Source: Rubrivivax gelatinosus IL144 (GTDB lineage: Bacteria; Pseudomonadota; Gammaproteobacteria; Burkholderiales; Burkholderiaceae_C). From it: DNA of 64,000 nucleotides. Positions 28,226-41,406 of this stretch are shown here, piece after piece. The number at the start of each line of letters is the position of its first letter. The stretch's first letter is position 1. The notes beneath the pieces are model-generated. The model worked only from the letters and a program-made list of their open reading frames with translations. It was not told the DNA's origin and ran no database searches. The translations under genes were made by a program, and so were the position numbers. The stretch spans positions 2,852,001-2,916,000 of the forward strand of contig NC_017075.1 in assembly GCF_000284255.1 (NCBI RefSeq), given 5' to 3'.

Positions 28226-30337
28226 TCAACGCTCGGGCCGTGGATCGCGGATGCGGTCGACCAGCGCTTCGATGTGCGGCTCGGGCCGCGGCGTCGCCAG
28301 GCTGACGATGGCCATCGCCGCCAGCGCCGCCGGCACGCCGAAGACCCCGGCGGCGATCGGCGTGATGCCGAACCACATGCAGTCCTCGATCGGCCGCCAG
28401 ACGCCGAACAGCCCGCGCAGCCAGGGCTGGGTCGTCGCCATGTAGTAGCTGGTGACCGCCAGGCCGATCAGCATGCCGCTGACGCAGCCCCAGCGGTTGG
28501 CGCGCTTCCAGAAGACGCCCAGCACCAGCGCCGGGAAGATCGACGAGGCGGCGAGCGAGAACGCCGCGGCGACGAGGAACAGGATGTCGGCCACGCGCAT
28601 CGACGCGACGTAGGCCGCGGCCAGCGCGACCACCAGCAGCAGCACCTTGGACACCGCGACGCGGCGCGAGCTCGGCCGGTTGGGGTCGATGACGCGGTAG
28701 TACAGGTCGTGCGACAGCGCGTTGGAGATCGTCAGCAGCAGCCCGTCGGCGGTGGACAGCGCCGCAGCCAGGCCGCCGACGGCGACCATCGCCGAGATCA
28801 CGTAAGGCAGCCCGGCGATCTCGGGCGCCGCCAGCGTCACCAGGTCGGCGCCGATGTGCAGCTCGCCGAGCTGCAGGATGCCGTCGCCGTTGACGTCGCT
28901 GACCTGCACCAGCGACGGGTCGACCTTGGCCCAGCTGGCGATCCACGCCGGCAGCCGGTCGAACGGCGTGCCGACGACGCTGTTGAAGATCTCGTGCTTG
29001 ACCAGCAGCGCCAGCGCCGGTGCCGTGAGGTAGAGCGCGCAGATGAAGAGCAGCGTCCAGCCGACCGAGCGCCGCGCCTCGCGCACCGAGGGCGTGGTGT
29101 AGAAGCGCGTCAGGATGTGCGGCAGCCCGGCGGTACCCAGCATCAGGCAGAACACCAGCGCGAGGAAGTTGCGCCGCGAGTGTTCGTCGCTGACGCGTGC
29201 CGCCGGGTCGCCGCCGCGCGGATTGGCGGCGAAGGCCTGAGCATGCGGCGGCATGCCGCCCAGCGGCTGCGACCAGGCGTCGGCGGCGGCGAGTTCGTCG
29301 GCATAGCGCCGCCGCGCCTCGTCCTCGGTGCGCGGCAGCGCGGCCAGCTCGCGGCGCGCGGCCTGCACCTCGGCCAGCGGCGCCGCCGACTCCATCAGCT
29401 GCTCGACGCGGCGCTGCGCCCGGGCGCGGTCCTCGGCCATCGCCGCGGGTACGTCCAGCAGCTTGGCGCCGGCGATCGCGGCACGCTGCGCGTAGGCCGA
29501 CATCACCTCGCGCTCGCGCACGTCGGCGCCCAGCTGCGACTCGCGCTCGGTGACCGACTGCAGCACCTGCCCCATCGCCACCTGCGGCACCGGGTTGCCG
29601 GTGACCTTCAGCGACAGCCAGGCCACCGGCGCGAGGTAGGCGACGACGAGGATGATGCACTGCGCGACCTGGGTCCAGGTCACGGCGCGCATGCCGCCCA
29701 GAAAGGAACAGACCAGCACGCCGCCCAGGCCGACGAAGATGCCGATCTCGAAGCCGAAGCCGGTGAAGCGCGCGACGATCAGGCCGACGCCGTAGATCTG
29801 CGCGACGACGTAGACGAAGGACACGACCACCGCCGCGGCCAGGCCCACGAGGCGCGGCATCGTGCCGCCGTAGCGCGCGCCGAGGAAGTCGGGGATCGTG
29901 TATTCGGCGAACTTGCGCAGGTACGGCGCGATCAGCAGCGCGACGAGGCAGAAGCCGCCGGTCCAGCCGATGACGAAGGCCAGCCCGTTGTAGCCGCTGA
30001 GGTACAGGGTGCCGGCCAGGCCGATGAACGAGGCGGCGCTCATCCAGTCGGCCGAGGTCGCCATGCCGTTGTAGAAGGCCGGCACGCGCCGGCCGGCGAC
30101 GTAGTACTCGGTCGAGTCCGAGGTGCGGCAGCGCAGGCCGATGGCCGCGTAGAGCACGACCGTGCCCAGCAGCATCGTCAGCCCGATCAGGTTGCGGCCG
30201 AGCCCGAAACGCTCGGCCGCCGCCATCGCCGCGATGAAGCCGGCCAGCGCCAGCGTGTACAGCAGGTAGGCGCCGTGCAGGCGGCGGCGGAAACCCCGCG
30301 CGCCGCTGGCCGTCACCCCGCTGCCGACCGAGGACAT
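28226..30337 (-). CDS. Sodium:solute symporter (SSS family, VC_2705-type)
   Basis: 703-residue inner-membrane transporter of the SSS family; the substrate cannot be read, though relatives import acetate or other monocarboxylates. More than ten hydrophobic segments; [19 protein letters not shown] and [20 protein letters not shown] are typical of the acetate-permease branch. Two oddities: a hydrophilic helical insert of about 110 residues (about 270-385), and an EF-hand-like loop [12 protein letters not shown] at 481-492. No DUF4212 partner gene is adjacent, though relatives often have one. ppsA ends 16 bp upstream on the same strand, so gluconeogenic growth on small acids is a plausible common theme. 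Confidence 0.9.
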   Translation of the reverse strand: MSSVGSGVTASGARGFRRRLHGAYLLYTLALAGFIAAMAAAERFGLGRNLIGLTMLLGTVVLYAAIGLRCRTSDSTEYYVAGRRVPAFYNGMATSADWMSAASFIGLAGTLYLSGYNGLAFVIGWTGGFCLVALLIAPYLRKFAEYTIPDFLGARYGGTMPRLVGLAAAVVVSFVYVVAQIYGVGLIVARFTGFGFEIGIFVGLGGVLVCSFLGGMRAVTWTQVAQCIILVVAYLAPVAWLSLKVTGNPVPQVAMGQVLQSVTERESQLGADVREREVMSAYAQRAAIAGAKLLDVPAAMAEDRARAQRRVEQLMESAAPLAEVQAARRELAALPRTEDEARRRYADELAAADAWSQPLGGMPPHAQAFAANPRGGDPAARVSDEHSRRNFLALVFCLMLGTAGLPHILTRFYTTPSVREARRSVGWTLLFICALYLTAPALALLVKHEIFNSVVGTPFDRLPAWIASWAKVDPSLVQVSDVNGDGILQLGELHIGADLVTLAAPEIAGLPYVISAMVAVGGLAAALSTADGLLLTISNALSHDLYYRVIDPNRPSSRRVAVSKVLLLVVALAAAYVASMRVADILFLVAAAFSLAASSIFPALVLGVFWKRANRWGCVSGMLIGLAVTSYYMATTQPWLRGLFGVWRPIEDCMWFGITPIAAGVFGVPAALAAMAIVSLATPRPEPHIEALVDRIRDPRPER

Positions 30338-30353
30338 GCGGCCCGGCGCAGGG

Positions 30354-32750
<2,397 letters not shown>

Positions 32751-32943
32751 GGTGGGAAAGCTCCGTGATGTGAGAAAACCGGTGCTGCCGCAGGCACGCT
32801 CTGACCCCTCGCTCCAGCGCTTGTGGATTCTGTTTGTCGGCCGGGGGTGGTCACGTCGAGGTGAAGGCAGGATGCTTGAGGGCATTCTACGGAAGTCTTT
32901 CCCTATGATGACCAGATACGGGGCACCAGCGCCCCACGACCCC

Positions 32944-33768
32944 ATGAGCGAACGCAGCGTCTTCTTCGTCTCCGACGGCACCGGCATCACGGCCGAGACT
33001 TTCGGCAACTCCATCCTCAACCAGTTCCCGATGAAGATGCGCCACGTGCGCCGGCCCTTCATCGACACGCTCGAGAAGGCCGACGCGGTCGTCTCCGAGA
33101 TCAACGAAGTCGCCGAGCGCGAAGGCCGCCGGCCGGTGGTCTTCATCACGCTCGTGGAGCCGAAGATCCGCGCCCGCGTCACCGGCCCGGGCGTCAACGG
33201 CATGGTGCTGGACATGTTCCGCACCTTCGTCGAGCCGCTCGACGACGAGCTGGGCGTCAAGTCCAACCACCGCGTCGGCCGCTTCAACGACGCCAGCCAG
33301 AGCCAGGAGTACAACGACCGCATCGAGGCGATCAACTTCAGCCTCGCGCACGACGACGGCCAGAGCTCGCGCAACCTCGATCTGGCCGACGTGATCCTGG
33401 TCGGCGTCAGCCGCTGCGGCAAGACGCCGACCTCGCTGTACCTGGCGATGCAGCACGGCGTGAAGGCGGCCAACTACCCGCTGATCCCGGAAGACTTCGA
33501 ACGCGGCAAGCTGCCGTCGATGCTGGCGCCGCACCGCAAGAAGTGCTTCGGCCTGACGATCGAGCCGACGCGGCTGGCGCAGATCCGCAACGAGCGCCGC
33601 CCGGGCAGCCGCTACGCGGCGATCGAGAACTGCCGCTACGAGGTCAGCGAGGCCGAGACGATGATGCGCCGCGAAGGCATCCAGTGGCTGTCCTCGACGC
33701 ACAAGTCGATCGAGGAGATCGCGACGACGATCCTGCGCGACATCCGTCCGGACCGGCTGGTCTACTGA
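32944..33768 (+). CDS. ppsR: PEP synthase regulatory protein (bifunctional kinase/phosphorylase)
   Basis: Controls PpsA by ADP-dependent phosphorylation and Pi-dependent dephosphorylation of its regulatory threonine. 274 residues of the DUF299 family: [20 protein letters not shown] start, nucleotide-binding loop [11 protein letters not shown] (K160), and the [10 protein letters not shown] block. No clear Shine-Dalgarno precedes the ATG; a TATGAT -10-like hexamer is about 35 bp upstream. Its 3' end overlaps the end of the convergent methyltransferase gene by 7 bp. Confidence 0.97.
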   Translation: MSERSVFFVSDGTGITAETFGNSILNQFPMKMRHVRRPFIDTLEKADAVVSEINEVAEREGRRPVVFITLVEPKIRARVTGPGVNGMVLDMFRTFVEPLDDELGVKSNHRVGRFNDASQSQEYNDRIEAINFSLAHDDGQSSRNLDLADVILVGVSRCGKTPTSLYLAMQHGVKAANYPLIPEDFERGKLPSMLAPHRKKCFGLTIEPTRLAQIRNERRPGSRYAAIENCRYEVSEAETMMRREGIQWLSSTHKSIEEIATTILRDIRPDRLVY

Positions 33769-34541
33769 GCCACGCGCGCGGCCGATTCGTACAGGCAGAT
33801 CGCCGCCGCGGCGGCGACGTTCAGCGACTCTTCGCCGCCCGGCTGCGGGATGCGCACGGCCAGCGTGCAGCGCGACTGCAGCGCCGGCGACACGCCCTGT
33901 CCTTCGTGCCCCAGCACCCAGGCGCAGCGCGGCGGCAGCGCCGCCTCGCGCAGCGTCGCGCCGGCATGCGGCAGCGTCGCCACCAGCGGCACCGCCAGCG
34001 CTTCGAGCGCGGCCTCGTCCAGCCCTTCGACAAGGTTCAGCGCGAAGTGCGCGCCCATGCCGGCGCGCAGCACCTTGGGCGACCACAGCGAGGCCGTGCC
34101 TTTCAGCGCCAGGACCTGCGTCGCGCCGAGCGCGGCGGCGCTGCGCAGGATGCTGCCGACGTTGCCGGCGTCCTGCACGCGGTCGAGCACGACGCCGTGC
34201 GCGTCGGGCTGCACCATGCCGCCGGCCGGCGCGTCGATCAGGAAGCCGATCTTCGCCGGCGACTCCAGGCCGCTGGCGGCGGCGAACAACGCATCGTCGA
34301 CGACGGCGACGGCCTGCGCCCAGCCGGCGAGTTCGTGCAGCGCCCCGCCCTGCTCCCAGGCGCTGGCGGCGACCAAGGCCTGCGCCGCCGGCCGGCCGCG
34401 AGCGCGCAGCGCCGCGCAGAGGTGGTCGCCTTCGAGCCAGACCTGGCCGACGCGGCGATAGGCGTTGCCGTCCTGCGCCAGCCGGCGCACGCGCGCCAGC
34501 AGCGGGTTGTCGCGCGAGCTGATGGTGCGCACGCTCGTCAT
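33762..34541 (-). CDS. SpoU/TrmH family RNA 2'-O-methyltransferase
   Basis: SAM-dependent ribose methylase of the knotted SPOUT superfamily. 259 residues with an N-terminal substrate-binding domain ([15 protein letters not shown]), then the three SpoU motifs: [24 protein letters not shown] and [18 protein letters not shown]. It could act on tRNA or 23S rRNA (RlmB-like); the target is not decidable here. It is the last gene of the rpsB-to-rnhB cluster and its ATG overlaps the rnhB stop (ATGA). Confidence 0.92.
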   Translation of the reverse strand: MTSVRTISSRDNPLLARVRRLAQDGNAYRRVGQVWLEGDHLCAALRARGRPAAQALVAASAWEQGGALHELAGWAQAVAVVDDALFAAASGLESPAKIGFLIDAPAGGMVQPDAHGVVLDRVQDAGNVGSILRSAAALGATQVLALKGTASLWSPKVLRAGMGAHFALNLVEGLDEAALEALAVPLVATLPHAGATLREAALPPRCAWVLGHEGQGVSPALQSRCTLAVRIPQPGGEESLNVAAAAAICLYESAARVAQ

Positions 34542-35182
34542 GCCGTGCTCTTCTCGGCCGCCTCGAGCACGGCCCGCACCGGGGCGAAGCTGCGCCGGTG
34601 CTCGGGGCAGGCGCCCAGGCGGCGCAGCGCGGCCAGATGCTCGCGCGTCGGGTAGCCCTTGTGGCCGTCGAAGCCGTAGTCGGGCCAGCGTGCGTGCAGC
34701 TCGGCGCAAAGCCGGTCGCGGTGCACCTTGGCGACGATGGACGCGGCCGAGATCGCCGGCACCTTGGCGTCGCCGCCGACCACGGCCTCGGCCGGGAAAC
34801 GCAGCACCGGCAGGCGGTTGCCATCGACCATCACGCGCTTGGGCAGCAGGCGCAGCGTCTCGACCGCACGCTTCATCGCCAGCAGCCGGGCGTGCAGGAT
34901 GTTCAGCGTGTCGATCTCCTCGACGCTGGCCAGCGCGATCGAGACGCACAGCGCACGCGCCTGGATCTCATCGAACAGGCGTTCGCGCTGGCGCGCGCTC
35001 AGCACCTTGGAGTCCGCCAGGCCCTCGATCGGCGCCAGGTCGTCGAGGATCACCGCGGCTGCGACCACCGGCCCGGCCAGCGGCCCGCAGCCGGCTTCGT
35101 CCACGCCGGCCACCAGGCCGGGCGGATGCCAGCCCAGGTCCAGCTGTTCAGGAGCGGCTTTCGAGAACTTGCGCGAGGGCAT
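34538..35182 (-). CDS. rnhB: Ribonuclease HII
   Basis: Removes ribonucleotides from RNA-DNA hybrids and misincorporated ribonucleotides from DNA. 214 residues from ATG 35182, overlapping the 3' end of lpxB by 35 bp. Catalytic D28-E29 in [14 protein letters not shown], later [17 protein letters not shown] and the DGHKGYPT block with further family residues. Oddity: the motif usually written GRG, which contacts the RNA-DNA junction, reads G-C32-G. Confidence 0.95.
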   Translation of the reverse strand: MPSRKFSKAAPEQLDLGWHPPGLVAGVDEAGCGPLAGPVVAAAVILDDLAPIEGLADSKVLSARQRERLFDEIQARALCVSIALASVEEIDTLNILHARLLAMKRAVETLRLLPKRVMVDGNRLPVLRFPAEAVVGGDAKVPAISAASIVAKVHRDRLCAELHARWPDYGFDGHKGYPTREHLAALRRLGACPEHRRSFAPVRAVLEAAEKSTA

Positions 35183-36284
35183 CGGTGGCACGGCGCGCGG
35201 TATCGCGCTTGAGCAGATGATGCAGGTCGAGGAAGCGCGCCTGCAAGGCACGCGCACGCGGCGCGTCGTCCAGCCAGGCCAGCGTCTCGCGGGCCAGGGC
35301 CTCGGGTTCGCAGCGGTCCTGCAGCAGTTCGGGCACGACGAAGTCGCGCGCCAGGATGTTGGGCAGGCCGACCCAGGGCAGATAACCCATGCGGCGCATC
35401 AGCTGCCACGACAGCCAGGCCATGCGGTAGCCGATGACCATCGGGCGCTTGAAGAGCGCCGCCTCCAGCGTCGCCGTGCCGCTGGCGATCAGCGTCACGT
35501 CGCAGGCGGCCAGCACCTCGTGCGAGCGGCCGTCGAGCAACTGGATCGGCGCGTCGCCAGCGTGCGCCGCGACCAGCGGCTCGACCATCGCCCGCAGCCC
35601 CGGCGCCACCGGCAGCAGGAACCGCAGTTCCGGCCGCTGGCGGTGCAGACGCTCGACGGCCTGCAGAAAGGCCGGTGCGATGTGCTCGATCTCGCCGCGC
35701 CGGCTGCCCGGCAGCACCGCGACGACCGGATCGCCTTCGCCCAACCCCAGCGCCGCACGCGCGGCGGCGCGCGGCGGCTCGATCGGAATCGCGTCGGCCA
35801 GCGGGTGGCCGACGTAGGTCGCGGCGACGCCGTGGCGCTGCAGCAGCTCGGGCTCGAACGGGAACAGGCAGAGCACATGGTCGCAGCTGGCGGCCATCTT
35901 CTTCGCGCGCCCGCCGCGCCAGGCCCAGATCGACGGGCAGACGAAGTGCACCGACGGGATGCCGGCGGCCTTCAGCCGCTTCTCCAGGCCGAGGTTGAAG
36001 TCGGGCGCGTCGACGCCGACGAAGACCGCCGGCGGTTCGGCCAGCAGGCGGTCGCCGAGGCGGTCGCGGATGCCCTTGATCTCGCGGTAGTGGCGCAGCG
36101 CGTCGGCGTAGCCGTGCACAGCCAGCTTGTCGCTGGGCCACCAGGCCTCGAAACCGCGCGCGGCCATCTTCGGGCCGCCGATGCCGGCGGCGGCCAGCGC
36201 CGGCCAGCGTTCGTGCAATCCACCGAGCAGCAGGCCGGCGAGCAGGTCGCCGGATGCTTCGCCCGCGACCATCGCCAGTCGCAT
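35148..36284 (-). CDS. lpxB: Lipid-A-disaccharide synthase
   Basis: Glycosyltransferase joining UDP-2,3-diacylglucosamine and lipid X to the lipid A disaccharide at the inner membrane. 378 residues; start [19 protein letters not shown], then [44 protein letters not shown] and [20 protein letters not shown], all family signatures. Follows lpxA with a 5-bp gap and overlaps rnhB. Confidence 0.98.
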   Translation of the reverse strand: MRLAMVAGEASGDLLAGLLLGGLHERWPALAAAGIGGPKMAARGFEAWWPSDKLAVHGYADALRHYREIKGIRDRLGDRLLAEPPAVFVGVDAPDFNLGLEKRLKAAGIPSVHFVCPSIWAWRGGRAKKMAASCDHVLCLFPFEPELLQRHGVAATYVGHPLADAIPIEPPRAAARAALGLGEGDPVVAVLPGSRRGEIEHIAPAFLQAVERLHRQRPELRFLLPVAPGLRAMVEPLVAAHAGDAPIQLLDGRSHEVLAACDVTLIASGTATLEAALFKRPMVIGYRMAWLSWQLMRRMGYLPWVGLPNILARDFVVPELLQDRCEPEALARETLAWLDDAPRARALQARFLDLHHLLKRDTARRATDALAQVLESRS

Positions 36285-36289
36285 GGGAT

Positions 36290-37078
36290 TCAGCGCGCGA
36301 TGCCCCGCGTGGACGCGGCGAGGAAGTCCAGCACCAGCGCGACGTCGGCATCGCCGCCGTCGACCTGGCCGGCGAGCGCGGTGATCGCTTCGCGCGCCTT
36401 GTCCAGCGTCAGCCCGTCGCGGTAGAGCAGACGGTGCATCTGCTTGACCAGGCCGATGCGCTCGCGCGAGAAGCCGCGGCGGCGCAGGCCTTCGATGTTG
36501 AAGCCGTGCACGCCCAGCGGGTTGCCGCTGACCATCATGAACGGCGGCACGTCCTGCGAGACGTGGCTCTGGAAGCCGGTCATCGCGTGCGCGCCGACGT
36601 GGCAGAACTGGTGGATGCCGGTGAGCCCGCCGACGATGACCCAGTCGCCGACGTGCACGTGGCCGGCCAGCGTGGCGTTGTTGGCCAGGATGCAGCGGCT
36701 GCCCAGCTGCACGTCGTGCGCGATGTGCACGTAGGCCATGATCCAGTTGTCGTCGCCGATGCGCGTGACGCCGCCGTCCTGGGTCGTGCCGCGGTTGAAG
36801 TGGCAGAACTCGCGGATCGTGTTGCGATCGCCGATGACGAGCTCGGTCGGCTCGCCGCGGTACTTCATGTCCTGCGGCGCGGTGCCGATCGCGGCGTGGC
36901 CGTAGATCGTGTTGTCGCGGCCGATGGTCGTCGGCCCTTCGACGATGGAGTGCGGGCCGATCGAGCTGCCGGCGGCGATGCGCACGCCGGCGCCGATCAC
37001 CGCGTAGGGGCCGACGACGACCGACTCGTCGAGTTCGGCCTTCGGGTCGACGATGGCCGTCGGGTGGATCCGGCTCAT
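36290..37078 (-). CDS. lpxA: UDP-N-acetylglucosamine acyltransferase
   Basis: First step of lipid A synthesis: 3-O-acylation of UDP-GlcNAc from acyl-ACP. 262 residues from ATG 37078. Left-handed beta-helix made of hexapeptide repeats, with the catalytic region VHIAHD (H118, H121) and the C-terminal [17 protein letters not shown] helix. Located between fabZ and lpxB, the conserved order. Confidence 0.98.
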   Translation of the reverse strand: MSRIHPTAIVDPKAELDESVVVGPYAVIGAGVRIAAGSSIGPHSIVEGPTTIGRDNTIYGHAAIGTAPQDMKYRGEPTELVIGDRNTIREFCHFNRGTTQDGGVTRIGDDNWIMAYVHIAHDVQLGSRCILANNATLAGHVHVGDWVIVGGLTGIHQFCHVGAHAMTGFQSHVSQDVPPFMMVSGNPLGVHGFNIEGLRRRGFSRERIGLVKQMHRLLYRDGLTLDKAREAITALAGQVDGGDADVALVLDFLAASTRGIAR

Positions 37079-37085
37079 GTCGGCC

Positions 37086-37538
37086 TCAGGCAATCTTCCG
37101 CATCGTGCACATCAGCTCGGCTTCGACCGCGGTCTCGCCGTCGACGCTGGCGCGCGTCTTGTACTTGTAGATGCCGCCCTTGGCGCGGTCGATCCAGGCC
37201 TCCAGCACGAGCTGGTCGCCCGGCTCGACGACACGCTTGAAGCGCGCGCCGTCGATGCCGACGAAGTAGACGACGGTGTCGTCGCCGGGCTCGGTGCCCA
37301 TCGACTCGAAGGACAGCAGCGCCGCGCTCTGCGCCAGGGCCTCGAGCATCATGACGCCGGGCATCACCGGGCGCGCCGGGAAGTGGCCCATGAAGAACGG
37401 CTCGTTGATCGTGACGTTCTTGATCGCCTTGATGCGCACGTTCTTCTCGAACTCGACGACACGGTCGACGAGCAGGATCGGATAACGGTGCGGCAGCTTC
37501 TTCAGGATCTTGTGGATGTCCAGCACCGGCTCGCTCAT
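37086..37538 (-). CDS. fabZ: 3-hydroxyacyl-ACP dehydratase FabZ
   Basis: Hot-dog-fold dehydratase of fatty acid elongation. 150 residues with the active-site H52 in [12 protein letters not shown] and E66 in EALAQ. Start [20 protein letters not shown] is typical. It competes with LpxA for hydroxyacyl-ACP, and lies between lpxD and lpxA; its ATG overlaps the lpxD stop. Confidence 0.98.
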   Translation of the reverse strand: MSEPVLDIHKILKKLPHRYPILLVDRVVEFEKNVRIKAIKNVTINEPFFMGHFPARPVMPGVMMLEALAQSAALLSFESMGTEPGDDTVVYFVGIDGARFKRVVEPGDQLVLEAWIDRAKGGIYKYKTRASVDGETAVEAELMCTMRKIA

Positions 37539-38560
37539 GGGGTCCTCTTCTCCAGCGCCCGCAGGCGCTCACGCAGGGAATGCAAATGTTTCAGGGTCGC
37601 GGCGTTCTTCTCCCAGGACGCGTGATCGTCGAAGGGGAAGACGCCCGTGTAATGGCCGGGCTTGCGGATCGAGGCCGTGACCAGCGTCGCGGCACTGATG
37701 TGCACGCCATCGCAGATCTCCAGGTGGCCGACGATGTTGGCCGCCCCGCCGATCGTGCAGTGGCGGCCGATGCGCGTGCTGCCTGCCACGGCCGAGCAGC
37801 CCGCGAACGCGGTGTGGGCGCCGATGCGCACGTTGTGCGCGATCTGCACCAGGTTGTCGATCTTCACGCCGTCGTCGACGACGGTGTCGTCGAGCGCGCC
37901 GCGGTCGATGCAGGTGTTGGCGCCGATCTCGACGTCGTCACCCAGACGCACCGCACCGAGCTGCTCGATCTTCGTCCAGCGCCCGGCTTCCGGCGCGAAG
38001 CCGAAACCGTCGGCACCGATCACCGCGCCGCCGTGCACGATGCCGCGCGCGCCGATTCGGCAGCCGAAGGCCAGCATCGAACGCGGCTTGAGCACCGTGC
38101 CCTCGCCGACGAAGGCGTGCTCGCCGACGTGGGCCTGGGCCGAGACGATGGCGCCGGCCTCGACGACGGCTCCGGCGCCGACGAACGCCAGCGCGCCGAT
38201 CGAGGCCCCCACCCCGACGATCGCGCCTTCCTCGACGACGGCGCTCGGGTGGATGCCGGCGGCCGGCCGCTCGCGCAGCCGCGCCGCCCACCACTGCGAG
38301 AGCTTCGCGTAGGCCAGGTACGGGTCGGCGACGACGATCGCCGCGCCACGTGCCGCAGCCGCCTCGCGCATCGCCGCCGAAACGATGACGCAGCCGGCAC
38401 GGGTCGTCGCCAGCTGGGCCTGGTAGCGGGGGTTGGCGAGGAAGCCGATGGTGTCGGCCTCGGCACGCTCGAGCGTGCCGATGCGGACGACCGTGTGCTG
38501 GGGGTCTCCGATCAGCTCGCCGCCGAGCAGCGCGGCCAGGTCGCCGATGCGCGCTTGCAC
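37535..38560 (-). CDS. lpxD: UDP-3-O-(3-hydroxyacyl)glucosamine N-acyltransferase
   Basis: Third step of lipid A synthesis, adding the N-linked acyl chain. 341 residues from GTG 38560 (start [19 protein letters not shown]). The N-terminal uridine-binding domain contains [13 protein letters not shown]; the rest is a beta-helix of hexapeptide repeats with [19 protein letters not shown] and a C-terminal helix ([12 protein letters not shown]). The GTG start is the only sensible one, given the family N-terminus. The skp gene precedes it. Confidence 0.97.
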   Translation of the reverse strand: MQARIGDLAALLGGELIGDPQHTVVRIGTLERAEADTIGFLANPRYQAQLATTRAGCVIVSAAMREAAAARGAAIVVADPYLAYAKLSQWWAARLRERPAAGIHPSAVVEEGAIVGVGASIGALAFVGAGAVVEAGAIVSAQAHVGEHAFVGEGTVLKPRSMLAFGCRIGARGIVHGGAVIGADGFGFAPEAGRWTKIEQLGAVRLGDDVEIGANTCIDRGALDDTVVDDGVKIDNLVQIAHNVRIGAHTAFAGCSAVAGSTRIGRHCTIGGAANIVGHLEICDGVHISAATLVTASIRKPGHYTGVFPFDDHASWEKNAATLKHLHSLRERLRALEKRTP

Positions 38561-38576
38561 GAGCGGGAGACCGGGT

Positions 38577-39098
38577 TCACTTGCCCGCGCCGGACGGCGC
38601 GTTCAGGACCTTGAGGACCTTGTCGGTGATGTCCACGCGCGGACCGGCGAACACGACCTCCTGCAGGATCAGGTCGTACTTCTCCTGATCGAAGATCTGC
38701 TTGATGACGCGGTTGGCGCGTTCGACGACGCTGGCCAGTTCCTCGTTGCGGCGCTGGTTCAGGTCTTCCTGGAATTCGCGGCGCTTGCGCTGGAACTCGC
38801 GGTCCTGGTCGACGAGCTCGCGCTGACGGCGGTTGCGCTCGGCTTCGGAGAGCGTCGGGCCGTCCTTCTCGAGCTTGTCGGCCGCCGACTTCAGCTTGGC
38901 GGCCTGGTCGGACAGTTCCTTCTCGCGCTTGCTGAACTCGGTCTCGAGCTTGGCCTGCGCCGCCTTGGCAGGCACGGCCTCGCGCAGCACGCGCTCGCTG
39001 TTGACGTAGCCGATCTTCAACTCCTGCGCACCGGCCAGGGGCACCAGAGCCACCAAGGCGGCTGCGGCGAGGAGGGATTTCATAGGCTGCATCTTCAT
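38577..39098 (-). CDS. skp: Periplasmic chaperone Skp (OmpH)
   Basis: Trimeric holdase that carries outer-membrane proteins to the Bam complex. 173 residues with a signal peptide ([20 protein letters not shown]), then [20 protein letters not shown] and a long Lys/Glu/Gln-rich coiled coil forming the tentacles. ATG 39098 overlaps the bamA stop (ATGA); ATG 39083 is the alternative start and gives the more usual signal peptide. Confidence 0.94.
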   Translation of the reverse strand: MKMQPMKSLLAAAALVALVPLAGAQELKIGYVNSERVLREAVPAKAAQAKLETEFSKREKELSDQAAKLKSAADKLEKDGPTLSEAERNRRQRELVDQDREFQRKRREFQEDLNQRRNEELASVVERANRVIKQIFDQEKYDLILQEVVFAGPRVDITDKVLKVLNAPSGAGK

Positions 39099-41401
39099 CA
39101 GAACGAGGTCCCGATCTGGAATTGGAAACGTTGGATTTTATCGTTGTGCTCGACGCGCATCGGAATGGCGTAGCTCAACTGAAGCGGACCGACCGGCGAG
39201 ACCCAGCTCAGGCCCAGGCCGGCGGAGGCGCGCAGCGTGCCGAGATCGACCGACTCGCCGTCGCGCCAGACGTTGCCGGCATCGCCGAAGGCGAAGACGC
39301 GCAGCGTCTTGTCGTTGCCCGAACCGGGCACCGGGAAGTACAGCGAGGCGTTCATGTTCAGGCGCTTGGCGCCGCCGATGTAGGCCCCGGTCGGGTCGAC
39401 GACACCCAGCGAGTTCTGCTCGAAGCCGCGCACCGTGCCCAGGCCGCCACCGTAGAAGTTCTTGAAGATCGGGAAGGGCTTGCCGCCCAGCCCCTGGCCC
39501 CAGCCGAGCTCGGCGTTGACGCCCAGCGTCGTCTTGAACGGCATGCCCCAGTACTCCTGGTACTGCAGGTTGGTGCGCAGGTAGCGCACGTCGCCGATGA
39601 AGCTCCACTCCGCGTTGACGCGCGTGTAACGGCCGCGCGTCGGCACCAGCGCGCTGTCGCGCCGGTCGCGCTGCCATCCCAGGGTCAGCGGCACCGAGTA
39701 GCTGGTCTCCCCGTACATCGCCCGGTAGTTCAGGTACGACAGCGGGATGCCCGAGGAGGTGCCGATCTTGGTCATCTCGGCGCCGGCGCCGAAGAACACC
39801 GTGTCGTACTCCGAGAACGGCACGCCGAAGCGCACCGAGAAGCCCGGCGTCGCCAGGTCGTAGTTGTCGCCCAGGCTGTTGTACGGCCGGGTCGTGCGGT
39901 AGTAGACGTCGACCGCTCGCGAGATGCCGTCCTGGGTGAAGTACGGGTCGGTCGTGCTGACGACCAGCGTGCGCTGCGACTTGCTGGTGTTGACCTGCAC
40001 GCCCAGGTAGTTGCCGGTGCCGAAGACGTTGTCCTGCTGGATCGACGCCGTCAGCGACAGGCGCTCGGCGTTGGAATAGCCGGCGCCCAGCATCAGGTTG
40101 CCGGTGGCCTTCTCCTCGACCTTGACGGTCAGGTCGACCTGGTCGGGCGCACCCGGCACTTCGTTGGTGTCGACCGAGACGTCGCTGAAGTAGCCCAGGC
40201 GGTCGACGCGGTCGCGCGAGAGCTTGATGCGGTCGCCGTCGTACCAGGACGACTCGAACTGGCGGAACTCGCGCCGGATGACCTCGTCGCGCGTTCGCGA
40301 GTTGCCGGCCAGCTCGATGCGGCGCACGTAGACGCGTCGCTGCGGCTCGGCGTAGAGCACGAGCGCGACCTGGCCCTTCTCGCGGTCGACCTCGGGGCGC
40401 GGGTCGACACGCGCGAAGGCGTAGCCGTAGAGGCCGAAACGCTCGGTGATGCGGCGGCTGGTCTCGGCCACCGCGTCGCCGCTGTAGGGCGTGCCCGGGC
40501 GGATGCCGACCAGCGAGCGGAACTCGTCGTCCTTGCCGATGTAGTCGCCTTCGAGCCGCACCGCGGTGACGGTGTAGGGCTGGCCTTCGTGGATCGAGAT
40601 CGTGATCGCGATCGACTGCTTGTCCGGCGAGATCGTGACCTGGGTGGACTCGACGCTGAACTCGAGGTAGCCGCGGTTGACGTACCAGGCGCGCAGCTTC
40701 TCCAGGTCGGCGTTGAGCTTGGTGCGCGAATAACGGTCGTTCTTCGTGTACCAGGTCAGCCAGCCGCTGGGCGTCAGGTCGAACAGGTCGAGCAGCGACG
40801 ACTCCTTGTAGGCCTGGGCGCCGACGATGCGGATGTCGGAGATCTTGGCCGCCTCGCCTTCGTTCATCGTGAAGGTGACGCCGACGCGGTTGCGCTCCAG
40901 CGGCGTGACCGTCGTGACGACCTCGGCGCCGTACAGGCTGCGCGTCAGGTACTGGCGCTTGATCTCCTGCTCGGCGCGGTCGACCAGCGCCTTGTCGAAA
41001 GGCAGGCCCTCGCCGATGCCGGCGTCGCGCAGCGACTTGACCAGCGGGTCGGAGTCGAACTCCTTCAGGCCGACGAAGTTGACCGAGGCGACGACCGGGC
41101 GCTCGTCGACGACGACGACCAGGTCCTGGCCGTCGACCTCGAGGCGCACGTCGTTGAACAGGCCGGTGGCAAACAGCGCGCGCAGCGCCGCGGCGCCCTT
41201 CTCGTCGTTGTAGGTGTCGCCGATGCGAAAGGGCAGCGCGCCGAACACCGTGCCGGGGTCGGTGCGCTGCAGGCCTTCGATGCGGATGTCCTGCAGGACG
41301 AAGGGCGTGACGGCGTAGGCGGCCGGCGCGGCCAGGGCAGCAGCCGTGGCGAGCATGGCGCAGGCCACGCGCTGCGGAGTGGTCGGAAGGACTGGGAGCA
41401 T
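39098..41401 (-). CDS. bamA: Outer membrane protein assembly factor BamA
   Basis: Core of the beta-barrel assembly machine in the outer membrane. 767 residues from ATG 41401: signal peptide ending AAPAAYA, then FVLQDIRIEGLQRTDPGTVF opening the first of five POTRA domains (to about residue 430), then a 16-strand barrel with the lid-lock motif VRGFEQNSLG. The C-terminal signature ends in Phe (FQFQIGTSF), as required for outer-membrane proteins. Between rseP and skp, the conserved arrangement. Confidence 0.98.
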   Translation of the reverse strand: MLPVLPTTPQRVACAMLATAAALAAPAAYAVTPFVLQDIRIEGLQRTDPGTVFGALPFRIGDTYNDEKGAAALRALFATGLFNDVRLEVDGQDLVVVVDERPVVASVNFVGLKEFDSDPLVKSLRDAGIGEGLPFDKALVDRAEQEIKRQYLTRSLYGAEVVTTVTPLERNRVGVTFTMNEGEAAKISDIRIVGAQAYKESSLLDLFDLTPSGWLTWYTKNDRYSRTKLNADLEKLRAWYVNRGYLEFSVESTQVTISPDKQSIAITISIHEGQPYTVTAVRLEGDYIGKDDEFRSLVGIRPGTPYSGDAVAETSRRITERFGLYGYAFARVDPRPEVDREKGQVALVLYAEPQRRVYVRRIELAGNSRTRDEVIRREFRQFESSWYDGDRIKLSRDRVDRLGYFSDVSVDTNEVPGAPDQVDLTVKVEEKATGNLMLGAGYSNAERLSLTASIQQDNVFGTGNYLGVQVNTSKSQRTLVVSTTDPYFTQDGISRAVDVYYRTTRPYNSLGDNYDLATPGFSVRFGVPFSEYDTVFFGAGAEMTKIGTSSGIPLSYLNYRAMYGETSYSVPLTLGWQRDRRDSALVPTRGRYTRVNAEWSFIGDVRYLRTNLQYQEYWGMPFKTTLGVNAELGWGQGLGGKPFPIFKNFYGGGLGTVRGFEQNSLGVVDPTGAYIGGAKRLNMNASLYFPVPGSGNDKTLRVFAFGDAGNVWRDGESVDLGTLRASAGLGLSWVSPVGPLQLSYAIPMRVEHNDKIQRFQFQIGTSF

Positions 41402-41406
41402 GAGGT

